Of a stretch of DNA of 25,050 nt, positions 1 through 9,844 are shown in pieces. Where the stretch lies: positions 1,048,920 to 1,073,969 of the forward strand of contig WELB01000015.1 in NCBI GenBank assembly GCA_009602725.1. The letters run 5' to 3'. This DNA is from Spirogloea muscicola (Eukaryota > Streptophyta > Zygnematophyceae > Spirogloeales > Spirogloeaceae). Numbering within the stretch: position 1 is the stretch's first letter; each line of letters opens with the position of its first letter. Under the pieces are notes generated by a model, which was not told where the DNA came from, did no database searches, and saw nothing but the letters and a program-made list of their open reading frames with translations. The translations under genes were made by a program, and so were the position numbers.

Positions 1-675
1 CCCCCCCTCCCTTCCTCCCCCTTCTCTCCCATCTTGCAGAGGAATGTTTGCGTGAGAGTACTCAGTCGGATCATCTAGATGTAGGAATTCTGGAGTCCGC
101 TGCTCCATTACTCCGCGACAGCATCTCTCAGCAGTCAGCATCTCTCTGGGCTGGCCACCCCTGCACCACCCCCGAGATTGTCGTCTATCAATCGGCGCTT
201 CATCTCCCCCCCAGTGTTGTTGGCAGAACAGACACAATTAGCGTGCGTTAGGAGCTTGCATTAGGCTGAGAAGCAGCTCGACCAGGTCGGCTCCGGTCGA
301 CCGCCGGGATACAAGAGTTGTTGAGTACAGCCCCCATATACATGTGTGGACTTGGGGCAGCCTCCACAGTGTAACTGGGCAATGGCTGATGAGTTAGAGA
401 CACTTGTAGCACGGTCGCAGGGCCAGCCTGTCACAGTCATTGTGTGCCCAGACGGGATCTGGTCGCAGTTGACAGGTGCTCGTTGCAGGAGCCTTAATAC
501 GGCAGCCCTGAATGCATTTATGTCGCAGCTTTCGCCAGAGCTCTCACCTCAGCTGCCTTTCCAACTAGGGGCTTACAAGCTCAACTTTGTCCACGTCTTC
601 GAGTGACCAGACATTCTTGCCATCCACAAGAATAGTGATTCTTAATAGCACACTTTGTCCTCGGTTGCCCATCAG
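1..675 (+). other. 5' part of the UXS locus, mostly intron; one possible tiny exon
   Basis: The window opens in a long polypyrimidine tract ending TTGCAG at 34-39, which looks like a 3' splice site. The next 12 bases (40-51, Arg-Asn-Val-Cys) are followed by GTGAGA, a good donor, and could be a micro-exon joining in phase 0 to the UXS exon at 676. This is tentative. I looked here for the glycine-rich NAD-binding segment of UXS (GGAGFxGSH) and did not find it, so that exon should lie before the window. Reading frames at 48-251 and 346-606 resemble nothing I know and contain no convincing splice structure. Confidence 0.4.
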
Positions 676-3600
676 GTCATTGTTGCGGACAACTACTTCA
701 CAGGTAGCAAAGACAACCTCAAGCGGTGGATCGGCCACCCAGACTTTGAGCTCATTCGACATGGTGAGGAGTCATTTCCATTAGGCTAAGTCCGATAGGA
801 ATTGTGCGCAGACACGACTTGCTCCATCGAAGTCTCTTAGCAGTTGCAAGACTTGCTGGTTTGCACGTGATTAGATCAAGCTGACTGAAGGGCTTTCGTG
901 ACTTTCAATCAGCAAAGTCCCTTTCCACCGCGGTCGCGCCCATTGAAGCAGACGCAGATCATCCAACAATCTTTGTTCTGCATAGTCACTAAAGGCAATG
1001 CTCCAAATTGCAGATGTCACGGAGCCCCTGCTCGTAGAGGTTGACCAGATTTACCACTTGGCGTGCCCTGCCTCTCCCATCTTCTACAAGCACAACCCTG
1101 TCAAGGTACAATTGCACTGCCTCCTCAATCAGTCATCTCTACTTCAGGGGAGACCTATGGGGCCCTTCTGAGACACTGACAAATCTATTTTCCTGGCATG
1201 TACAGGGCAGTTGAAGTATGTGACTAACTTTTAAGCAAAGTATGAATGCTTGGAAGTGAGCTTATGATTGAATGTTAGGGGCTATCTAAGGGGTCCAGCA
1301 CCCTGCCTTCAAGCTATCCACTTTCTAACCTTGGCTGTTGCACTCTGAGTTTCAGACTATCAAGACCAACGTGATGGGCACTCTCAACATGCTTGGCCTG
1401 GCAAAGAGAGTGGGTGCTAGGTGACAAGCAGCTCCATGCCACAGTAACTGGCACTGTCTTCTTTCGATGCTTCTATCAATGTTTTCAGTTCTGCGCACCA
1501 TGTCCTGCTCAGTCTGTTGCATTGTGCCTTCAGCCAAAGAGTAAGGCAAAGCAGTCAGCCTTGAGTGCTCTTGCACTTACCCAGCTTGACTTGGCTGCAC
1601 AGGATTCTTCTGACGTCCACCTCTGAGGTTTACGGGGACCCACTCGAGCACCCTCAGACGGAGGAGTACTGGGGAAACGTCAACCCTTTTGGTAATCTCC
1701 TCTGCTCCGCACCTTAAGTGGGGCCTCTGTTGACTTTACATACTGGTCTGGACCCATAGCACTAATAATGCCAGCTGCCCCACTGAAGTGGCGTACTTGT
1801 CAAGGCAGGTGTGCGTAGCTGCTACGACGAGGGGAAGAGGGTTGCTGAGACACTTATGTTCGACTATCACAGACAGCACGGCATTGGTAGGTCATCAGTC
1901 TAACCCCTGTGCATTTACCACTTTGTAGTGCTCTGTAGCCGCACGCAGTGAGTAAACCGTCAGCTTGCTTCCACAACATATGTAATGTGCTCTGCTAAAT
2001 GCATGCCCAATTTAGCGGCTAGTTGATCTAATTCTGAGCTTGAGTGGCCGGGATGGAGAGGTTGAGAGTTTGCCAGTAATTTCCGCTTTGATTGTCTTCT
2101 CTAGAAATTGCACTCTAGATTTTGCTCGGTGTTGTAGATATGTGGAGGGGATCGCTTTACGAGCTCCTAAGAAGAGAACGTTTGATGCCCTCAGAAATCA
2201 GGGTTGCTCGCATCTTCAACACCTACGGCCCTCGGATGAACATTGACGACGGCCGTGTCGTCAGCAACTTCATTGCGCAGGCACTGAGGTGAGAGGCATG
2301 ATGACTCGAGCAAGCAGCCTGTCAGGTCGGCAATAATGCATAGGCACCGAGGTGGTTGCTTGCTAGCATATCATATATCCAGGGCTGGCAGACAATTTAT
2401 CGGTAAGATATCAATCTCCTCCAAGCAAACATGCACGGTGCTTAGCGACTTTGCGCTCAGGCCCTCATAAGACTGAAGGTAGTCAGGGCTGTCTTTGAGA
2501 GGGATCCAGCAGATGACTATTGATGGGAAGCACCTTGATTCTTGTTTTCCTTCAGAGGTGAGGAGTTGACTATCCAGGCACCTGGAACACAGACACGCAG
2601 CTTCTGCTACGTGTCAGACATGGTGGGCAGCATCGCCTAACTTGACCAGTCATCATGGCTTACTGTGCGTGTCACTCAGCTCAGTGTAGTTGCCACTCTC
2701 CTTCATAATCTTTGGTGAAGTTGCTGGCTTTACTCTATCTTCCGTACTTTTCAGTGACTCACCTGCATGTCCTCGTAGGTTGACGGCCTCATGAAGCTCA
2801 TGAGGGGTGAGCACACCGGCCCGATCAACATTGGGAACCCAGGTCTGTCCTCAATGTCATACCCACCAGGCAGATTGGTGTTTGACCGTAAGCAAGCAGG
2901 AATGAAAATGGGGACAACAGGGAATGGAGAGTGTGGAAAGCAATACATGGAGCAGGCACACCGCAGTCACAGACGGGGCCAGAATTGTGGGTCAGTCTGC
3001 ACCGCTCAGTTCTTTCATCTATGCTCATGAACCTCCTCCCACGTCACAATTGCTCCTGCCTCCAGGTGAGTTCACGATGCTGGAGCTGGCAGAAGCTGTC
3101 AAGGACGTGAGTAATCTACCGCCAATCATCAGAGCTACCAAAGCCTTACTTTTGATTGGTCTCACAAGCCAAGGCAATGCAGGAATTTTGTTTGCCGGAT
3201 AAGGCATTACATGGTTAAATATGTGGCAAAGGTCTGCATGAAAGTTTGAGGTCTCTTTCTAAAGTCAAAGATTGTTGAATCTTGAGACCTTGACTCGGCG
3301 TGCATGGACTTCAAGTAAAGTTGCAAAAAACAACTTTCGATGTGTGCAGATGGTCAAGTCTGATGCTGTCTTCAAGACCGTGGAAAACACTCCTGATGAC
3401 CCCCGGAAGCGAAAGCCCGACATCACGAAGGCGAAGAAGCTATTGGGCTGGGAGCCTAAGGTATGGAGTTGATTGCCCCAAGGCTTGAACACCCAGAAGA
3501 TGCCACATCCAGACATGCTTGGACCTGTAGCTTTGCTTATGTAGATCATTAATCTGGAAAGAGAAAGTGTGCATGTTACTTACGTATGAACATTGAGATG

Positions 3601-3730
3601 CCAAGCGCTTGAGATCGGCTCTGTGCATCTTCTGGTGCCGCTCTGTGGAACCTCACAGGTCACATTGCGGGAGGGACTTCCCCTGATGGCCGAGGACTTC
3701 AGGTCACGGCTCGAGGTGTCTGGGAAGTAG
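676..3730 (+). CDS. UXS: UDP-glucuronic acid decarboxylase (UDP-xylose synthase), 5'-incomplete
   Basis: This enzyme converts UDP-glucuronate to UDP-xylose with NAD+, supplying xylose for cell-wall and glycoprotein glycans. Eleven exons join without a phase break: 676-763, 1014-1105, 1356-1420, 1603-1691, 1809-1886, 2195-2288, 2556-2622, 2779-2842, 3066-3106, 3350-3460 and 3659-3730 (stop TAG). They encode 286 residues. The product starts at [15 protein letters not shown] and follows plant UXS nearly word for word. It has the [10 protein letters not shown] segment (about residues 86-95), the catalytic YxxxK of the SDR family in SCYDEGKR (Tyr117, Lys121), [17 protein letters not shown] (about 142-158), the [14 protein letters not shown] substrate-loop segment and the C-terminal [13 protein letters not shown]. 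The upstream Rossmann GxxGxxG exon and any membrane anchor lie outside the window, so cytosolic and Golgi isoforms cannot be told apart. All introns are GT-AG. The gene is tail-to-tail with DPH7. Confidence 0.95.
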
Positions 3731-4343
3731 GCCAGGTGTAGCACAGGTACCAGCTGCTCGACTGAGCGCACATTGTAGACTAGGTAACCTTGTCATAGGT
3801 TCCGCTGGCCAAGGGCCTGCACTTGGGCGCTGTTCCGCTTTGAGGTCCGAGCAGGCAGAGCGTTACCATCTGCAGGCTGTGCACTGCTACCAGTGGCCAC
3901 AATTCTTTGGGTGAGAGCGTGACGAAGCCTGCAGGCAGGGGCTTGGGCTCAGGCACCATGTGTGCAGGTGACGATCTTGACCGAGCTGTGAAGGTTGCCG
4001 GCGTTCCGGCTTGGTTTATTGGTCGATGCTGCGCTACTTGTTGTGAACAAACCCTCAACAAATTGTTAGTGAAGCCACCCTCTTATTACACGTCACCTTT
4101 CTATTCCCCATGGTAGCTGCAAAGCTTTTGAGGGTTTGCATGTAAAGCACTTGGTTGCGAGTTTCGTGCAATGGTGAGCTCTCAACCATTCCTACATCTG
4201 CAATATCCAATTTCCCTGCCACACTCGTGTTGGAATGTCGCCATAGTGTAGCATGCCCTGTCCCGCCTCCCGGGGCCTGACTTGAGGACAGGCTCGTCCC
4301 AAGCACAAGCCAGATCTTGTTGGAGCTGTTGGTGGTTGCACAG
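3731..4343. other. Convergent intergenic region between UXS and DPH7
   Basis: About 610 bases lie between the UXS stop and the DPH7 stop, so both 3' UTRs must fit here. A TTACA at 4086-4090 reads TGTAA on the minus strand, the usual green-algal polyadenylation signal, and sits about 255 bases past the DPH7 stop. I see no conserved protein in the reading frames and no RNA gene. Confidence 0.4.
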
Positions 4344-6207
4344 TCATGTGTGAAGCCAGGCAGTGGTGTGGGGCTCCCAGAGGTGGAGTGCGCGGTCATA
4401 GAATGAGCACGTTGCGACGAGGCAGCTGGCCTTGGACGTCAGGACTGGTTGCTCGTCACTGGGAGCTCCTGCGTCTTGTGAGGCCTCTGGTACCAGTCCT
4501 TGGTACCAGTCAGCTCCATATGCAAGTGACTTGTGCTCTGTGTAGGTCTCAGTGACCGTTCCGTTGCGCAGAATTGCAAAGCCAGCATGCATGGCCGCCA
4601 CGAGGAGCAGCGACGCGTCCCACGGGTGCCACCGGAGGCGCCATGCGCCGCCGCCAAGCGCCGTGGACTGCACCAGCGTCGGTGCCGATGGCCGCCTGAC
4701 GTCGAAGTAGCGCACCGCCTCGTCGTAGCTGCCAGTGGCCACCACGTGCCCGCAAAGTGGGCTGCTGCGTATGCTGTCGTCCACAGCAAGCATCGCCTCC
4801 TGTCAGCAGCTGCGACTCAAGCATACCCCTCAATGCTAACACTCAAACATTGCCAATAGATCAAAATCAACAGTCTAATACCATAACATGATGTTAGAGA
4901 TAAGTTTCCTGTGCCCTGTTGCTCAGGTTGCAATACACGGTGTATTACAGGCCATGATGCCATGACGAGAATGAACTTCGTCAGTGAGTGCTTCCAAGCT
5001 TGGGAGGAGAGCAATGACCTGCAGACTCCAGCGGAGTGAGAGGTGGCATCGCGGAAGGCTGGGCGGCTGGTGGGCGCGCGCACGTCCCACGCGCAGAAGG
5101 AGCAGTCGTCGGAGCCGCTGCGCATGTCAACGCTTCAGAGCCCGTGCCAGAATTGCAGCAATGGCAAAGCTTCCAGCTGACAAAATCACTTGCGGAAAGG
5201 GGCTGCCGCATCTTGAGATGATAATACTGGTCAGGTAAGGCAATTGTTGCAAGAGCAGGCTCCACACTTCTCATAAAAATTTGTGTGTATGCCATAGATG
5301 TCTGAACTTCCGCTTGATGACTTAGATAACAGTCATAAATCACAAGTCAATAAGCACTCAGGACTCCAGGACTTACAAAAGGGTCCTCAAACCTCACCTG
5401 TACAGGACATGAGGAGACCAGAGGTCGTGCGCGGCAGCCCAAACCTCGTGGCGGTGCGCCGTCCACGACCGGTGCGCAGTCGGGCTGCTGCAGCCAACGT
5501 CAGCGACGAGGCACAGCGAGCCATCTGCGAGGCCGAGCGCGATGCCGCCGCCGCGGGCTGGCTGCCAGTCCACGCAGAGGCAGATGCCGCTCGAGACCGC
5601 TTGGCAACTGTCTGGCACCAGTGCCAGTGGCGCCTCCGTAGCCTCGCCCGTCGCATCGGGGCCCTCTAGGTGGTAGAGGGTGAGGCAGCCGTTGGAGCCA
5701 GCCTGCGCCAGCTGCGGGCGGCCGTCGCCGGCTGCTGCAGGGCGCCATGCGAGGTCCAGGACGCCGGCTGTCTCCGCATGGTGTGCCTGCGACGGCCGCA
5801 GAGGCTCAGGCCTAGCTGCATCAACTAACGAGTCACTACTTTTGCCATGTTCTGAACGTATTCTGTCGTAAACCCTAAACCCTAAACCCCCAAATCCCAA
5901 TTCCTAAACCCTATGCCCTAAACTTCCTTGGGAAGTTAGTGGGTTATGGCAGCGAGGGACAAGGCAGGAGGAGGATGAGATACAGCTAGCGACAAAGGCC
6001 AGTCAGGCAGACCTGGACGAGCTTGCGGCAGCCGGGAGAGAGCTGGAAGACGTGAACGCCGCCGCGCCGCTGCTGGGGCCCATCGCCGCCCGCCGCCTCC
6101 TCCAGCGTGTACGTCCCGACCGCCAGCAGTTGCTCGCAGCCCGTAGTCGGGCAGAACTCGACGCAGTCCGCATTGCCCGGCAGCACGTGAACGTCAGCGG
6201 CGCGCAT
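4344..6207 (-). CDS. DPH7: Diphthine methyl ester synthesis protein 7 (diphthine methylesterase, WD40)
   Basis: DPH7 removes the methyl ester from the diphthine intermediate on elongation factor 2, allowing the final amidation to diphthamide; it is cytosolic. Four exons on the minus strand join in phase: 6207-6013, 5786-5398, 5117-5019 and 4773-4344, giving 370 residues, within the usual range for the family. The start ATG (6207) opens a first WD blade with VEFCPTTGCEQLLAVGTY. Later segments are AGVLDLAWRP, YSGSDDCSFCAWDVRAP, GVCSIRSSP, then VVATGSYDEAVRYFDVR (about 238-254), GGGAWRLRWHPW (268-279), AMHAGF, YGADW and CSFYDRALHLWEP close to the C terminus, all hallmarks of DPH7. The acceptor at 4774 was chosen because it restores GVCSI in phase; a nearer acceptor at 4800 breaks the frame. 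Introns 1 and 3 use GTCTGC and GTCATT donors. Telomere-like repeats lie in intron 1 and directly before the start codon. Confidence 0.92.
5869..5924 (+). repeat. Degenerate telomere-type array in DPH7 intron 1
   Basis: About eight units of the plant-type telomeric heptamer CCCTAAA are visible. The first three are perfect; the others carry changes such as CCCAAAT, CCTAAACCCTATG and CCCTAAAC. The array lies inside intron 1 of DPH7, between exon 2 (ends at 5786) and exon 1 (from 6013). In the gene's own sense it reads TTTAGGG. Confidence 0.85.
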
Positions 6208-6213
6208 CTGCAG

Positions 6214-6328
6214 ACCCCTGCCTAAACCCCTAAACTCCTACACCCTAAATCAGTACCCTAGAATCTAAAATCCCCTAAAACCCTGAATCCTCAAACCCTA
6301 GAGTCTGAACCCTAAATGCTAAACCCTG
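6214..6328 (+). repeat. Degenerate telomere-type array just upstream of DPH7
   Basis: Roughly 115 bases of corrupted CCCTAAA units (CCTAAACCCC, ACCCTAAAT, CCCTAGAAT, CCCTAAAAC, CCCTGAATC, AAACCCTAGA, AACCCTAAATG) begin only 7 bases upstream of the DPH7 start codon. The array therefore occupies what should be the 5' UTR or core promoter. Plant promoters sometimes carry single telo-boxes (AAACCCTAA); this is a long decayed array rather than one box. Confidence 0.85.
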
Positions 6329-7128
6329 ATGGCCGACTGGCAGGTCAGAAGGCCGAGTCCGCAACGGCCTTGAGCCTTCGCTACAAGCTGGAGTCGAAGC
6401 CTTGTGCATTCACCCCTCGACAGAACCTTCAGTTCTACAAGTTGACCCTTAAGTTCTGCCTGAGACTCGAGTGCCGCCGAGTCTTTGTCCCTGCAGCGCT
6501 CCTGGGCTCACGCCTTTACTGCGTGCTGGCCGTTGCCTGTTATTGCCTCGGCAAGGGGGGGGGGCTGCATCTATTGCATTACTTCGTAAGAAACTCTCTT
6601 TTTCTACTTACCCAGCACCTGTGCCTTCCTATTCTGAATGAACATTCGCCTAACTTAAGAGGAGCTGTTACGTTTGGGCTGGCCTCTTTCTTCTCCTCTT
6701 CGAGCCATAACGCTCTTACTTTGATTGGGAGGGGCTTTCACAGCCCATCGAGAAATTTCGTGTATTTGAAACAAATAAAGGCCGAATGGCCAAGTACAAA
6801 GGCAATTACATCTGAAGACCTACATAATCTACAGCAGATTGACCCGCTCAGCAACTACTGGTCAAAACGTGAAGGTAGCTAGTCGAAGCCAGAATGCTAG
6901 ATGGCAGATACGAAGCCCTTCTGCCACCAACTAGAGCTTTCTGGTTCAAAGCATTAGCCTGAGCATGCTGCAAACAGGCCGAAACTCGTCGTCGCAAGAA
7001 AGACAGAAGAAAGTGCTCGCCCATTGAGAATAGGGGCCGGAACAACCAGCCCGAAAAAGAATGAACAGAGTACGAGAAGGGGGCCAGGGGAAGCGCTAAG
7101 TAACAGAAACAAAGCTGCTACGAGACAC
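6329..7128. other. Gene-free stretch with decayed repeat DNA
   Basis: No conserved protein is seen. A 188-codon open frame at 6316-6882 (+) starts inside the telomere-like array and ends just after the dispersed repeat, has no recognisable domain, and is probably chance. The stretch holds a G9 run near 6556, the 12-mer CTACTTACCCAG at 6604-6615 that recurs in the 17-kb repeat copy, and the repeat core at 6744-6851 (listed separately). Confidence 0.5.
6744..6851 (+). repeat. Dispersed repeat, copy A
   Basis: This stretch aligns over its whole length with 17064-17174 on the same strand, at about four fifths identity by eye with a few one-base gaps. Shared words include ATCGAGAA, TTCGTGTAT, AAGGCC, AATGGCCA, AAGGCAA, GCAGATTGACC and GCTCAG. 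The 12-mer CTACTTACCCAG occurs 140 bases upstream here and 104 bases upstream in the other copy, so the element may be longer than its best-conserved core. Family unknown; no open frame is shared. Confidence 0.75.
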
Positions 7129-8037
7129 TCAGTAACCCCTGCTAAGCAGCCGCAGATCAGAGATGCTGGGCTCCTGGAAGTGGGTCCCCTGGCCAGAGCC
7201 AGAGGCAGCAGCGAGGGCTCTGCCGGCACGAAGGTGCAGCGCCCGGGCCATGGACCTCTGCAGCGAGACGGCCAGGCGCATTCGATACACTTGCGCCAGC
7301 GACCCGGCTGCAGGGAAGTCTACCGGCTCTCCATGGAAGCGCCGGGCGATGGTGTGGCGGGCGAGCTGGGTGAGCAGCTCGAGCCACCGAGCGCCCAGCG
7401 CCCCATGTGTGTCGATGGCCAACGGAAAGAACTCGTCTTCCCGCGGATGATCCGCGTACTTCAGCTCTTTGGCCCGAGCAGCGCAGGCGACCGCATACCC
7501 AGCCGTGGTGGCACATTTGGCTGGGTGTGAGCGGTCATAGGCATCAGTAGTCACCACGTCCAGGAGAAGACGTGGCCCGCCGGCCTGTCGGGTGGCCACC
7601 AGGTCTACACGCCTGGCATGAAGACCGTCGGCCCTGTGCTGGATTGGCATGATTCCGGAGTGCTCTGCTGCCACGGAGAAACCAGCCTCCAACAGGATGC
7701 CATGCATTACGTCGCGGAGGCGGTCGTGGGCCGCTGTCCGCTCTCCGCCGTGGGAACAGCGCAGAACATGAGCAGCCAGCTCTCCAGGCTCGGTCCCGCG
7801 CTCGCCACACTCACATTGACGCACACCCTGGAGACATGGCGGCAGTAGGCCCAGGAGCCTGTGGACGGCACTTCGGAATACCTCGTCCGGGAGGGTGAGG
7901 GCGTCGTAGAGGGGGAGGGCCTGGAGCCACGCCGCAGCCCCCGGGGAAGAGGCCGAGTGGAGTCTCGCGCGCCCGCGCAAGTCGGCCTCGGGGAGCTGGA
8001 GCACCTCGGGGAGCTGAATGCAGCTGGCAGGCCCATC
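7129..8037 (-). pseudogene. 3' fragment of a non-LTR-type retroelement ORF (C-terminal nuclease-like domain)
   Basis: A 303-codon open stretch on the minus strand, with no stop between about 8037 and the TGA at 7129-7131, resembles the C-terminal part of reverse-transcriptase proteins common in plant and algal genomes. Visible are AWLQALPLYDALTLPDEVFR, a Cys/His cluster (CECGERG, then HVLRCSHG), and a PD-(D/E)xK-like series: VDLVATRQ, RLLLDVVTTDAY, RAKELKYADH, followed by PLAIDTHGALGARW. The polymerase domain (the YxDD box) is not found in the window, and in-frame stops appear before 8037, so this is a 5'-truncated relic. Such truncation is usual for LINE-like insertions. No target-site duplication was identified. 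Confidence 0.75.
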
Positions 8038-8175
8038 TCAGCCCGGAACACATCTGCAAGCGTGTGTAGCCCAGATTGGCCCGTCACAGCCCACGCCCCA
8101 CCTGGGAGAGCCACTTCCTATCTTCCACAGCCTCTGAAGCCTCTGGCTGTACACAGGACAGGCGACCAGGTAGCT

Positions 8176-8223
8176 GGAGACTGGTTCCTTTGATCTGCCG
8201 GAGACTGGTTCCTTTGATCTGCG
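8176..8223 (+). repeat. 24-bp tandem repeat, two copies
   Basis: The unit GGAGACTGGTTCCTTTGATC plus TGCC is repeated head to tail at 8176-8199 and 8200-8223, differing only at the last base. It lies just beyond the retroelement fragment. No function is suggested. Confidence 0.9.
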
Positions 8224-8301
8224 GCGTCCATCAGCGAACATTGAGCACCCAGAGCCCACTTGAGTCTCCGTGTGCTTTGACACTGTTCTTGCCCCTTCAA
8301 G

Positions 8302-9400
8302 TTTGTCAGTCTTCTTTTGGGCTGGTCAATTACAGCCGTCGCCCGTTACTGGAGGAGTCAATCTTTCTGGTGAAAGGCCAGCCCGAAAAGAATGGACAAG
8401 GTCCAAAGGGACTGGAATGCACTAAAACATTGTCCATCCTCTCGAGCTTTTGAGGCTGGCCGTCTCAGCCCTCGGCCCATTTGCGAGACTCAGACTTGCA
8501 TCTCCTGACTAGAGGTTACTGAGCGTTCCCTGGCTGATGTCTTAGTCCTAGTCCTTCGTACTCCGGCTCCTTCAGACCTTGTCCATTCCTTTGGGCTGGT
8601 CTTTCCCAGCCACCAGTCAATCTGGCCGCGCTTCCTGCTTTTGCGAGGGCTCACTTCTTGGAGCACACAGCTACGCATGTTCCACAGAGAAACAGAAGCG
8701 CGGCCAGATTGACTGGTGGCTGCGAAAGGCCAGCCCAAAGGAATGGACAAGAGAGAAGTGGCACTCCCAATGGGGGCAAGGGCTGCGAATAGCCAGCCCA
8801 GAATTGACAAATGTTCGGAGGGGCCTACACAGAGGATGGTAAAGCCGCAAGTCAGATTTGCTAGCAGCCGGAATGCAGTCCCCTTGCCAACATCCAGAGG
8901 CGGCAGCTGGGGAGGCTTTCTATCTCTATCTGGCTCGTCCCCTTGGGAAGCTGTTTCTTCTTCTATCACCCTTCAATACGAACTCGTGGGTATAGAAATC
9001 CCCCTTCAGCGTGCTTTCGAACAGTCACCCATCTCCCCTTGATATAGGGCTTCGCTTCTTGTAGCTCCATCCTTCGCTATAGCTTTTGTATGCACAGAGG
9101 CGTCACATGGCCTCCCTTTCAAGTCATGCGCACCACGCACTCCAGAGCAATCCTTGCAATCCGGCCCCAGCAGAGCTCGATACATCCTATCTGGGCTGGC
9201 CTTCCACAGCTTTCGCCCTGTTTCGAGATGACCTCTCTCTTTACCCGGCTGCAATTGCGTCCCACTTGCGGCTGCTAAGCACGGTTCTCTCAGCGGCCAT
9301 CCTTAGTTTTGCTGTTGTCCCTGCGTTGCAATCACTTTCCAAATCATTTTTGCCTCGTCATTCTTTTGTGGGCTAACCCTCTACAGCACCTGCCCATCGG
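8302..9400. repeat. Cluster of hairpin-forming repeat modules
   Basis: A module of about 40 bases recurs with the outline TTGTCCATTCYTTTGGGCTG followed by GYCTTTCCCAGCC. The segments GGCTG(G) and C(C)AGCC pair to make a small stem-loop. Forward copies are seen near 8302-8340, 8433-8490, 8578-8625, 9190-9225 and, weaker, 9365-9395. Reverse copies are near 8369-8400, 8695-8751 and 8782-8815. Loop bases vary while the stem tends to be kept. This suggests a structured non-autonomous element inserted repeatedly, or tandem and inverted spread of one element. Confidence 0.6.
8578..8751. repeat. Near-perfect 57-bp inverted repeat
   Basis: The left arm 8578-8634 and the reverse complement of the right arm 8695-8751 agree at 55 of 57 positions, separated by a 60-base spacer. 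The arms begin CTTGTCCATTCCTTTGGGCT and end CAATCTGGCCGCGCTTC. The structure could form a long cruciform or RNA hairpin. It is the best-preserved pair in the surrounding repeat cluster. Confidence 0.92.
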
Positions 9401-9844
9401 AAGACATTTTTAAAAGGCAAAAGATCATGGGCGTCTTCCTAATGCCTTCTCCCTCCTCCCTCCCCAGCTCTTTCACCGCAACTCTGAGCAGGACCAACCC
9501 TAAGAACAACAATTCCAAAAGTATTGAGCCAAAGTGCCCTACTCTTCCTCCCATTCTCCTCCATCTTCCCCTTCCCCCCCCCAGCATTAATTTTGACAAC
9601 CCAACCTTTCAAAGCGTCAGTCGTTTGGCCCAGAACAAGAGGAGCATACATGTGCTAAGGTAGCAACACTGTGCCAGCAGCACTGCCCCTACATGTTGCA
9701 CACCATGAGCTTCGGATCAAAAGTGTAACAAATAATTACATGAATAAGAACCGGCAACACAGACCTGACCCCTGCCAGCAATTTAAGTCAACTCCATCAC
9801 CCACAAGCCGCCTGGCTAACCTGCAGCTGAACACCAAGTACTTG

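Larger units (their letters stand above)
8038..9844. other. Repeat-rich, gene-free island
   Basis: I find no conserved protein over about 1.8 kb. From 8300 to 9400 the DNA is built largely of short related modules containing a GGCTGG...CAGCC stem-loop in both orientations (listed separately). From 9400 to 9844 the sequence is pyrimidine-rich and should hold the 3' UTR of the RING-TPR gene. A TTACA at 9736-9740 (TGTAA on the minus strand) is about 105 bases past that gene's stop and is a plausible polyadenylation signal. Confidence 0.5.

Noticed and set aside
4774-4799. DPH7 exon 4 starting at the acceptor at 4800 (with the ATG at 4793)
   Set aside because: That acceptor leaves the upstream exon out of phase. 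The acceptor ending at 4774 restores GVCSI and the phase.
6604-6615. CTACTTACCCAG as a possible U1 snRNA 5' end (here and at 16960)
   Set aside because: Only the ACTTACC heptamer matches. The following bases do not resemble U1 loops, and the two copies diverge from each other directly after it.
6316-6882. Plus-strand frame of 188 codons
   Set aside because: It starts in telomere-like DNA and runs through the dispersed repeat, has no recognisable motif, and the other repeat copy does not keep the frame.
8490-8969. Minus-strand frame of 159 codons
   Set aside because: It covers the inverted repeat, so parts of its protein mirror an overlapping plus-strand frame; repeat DNA rather than a gene.
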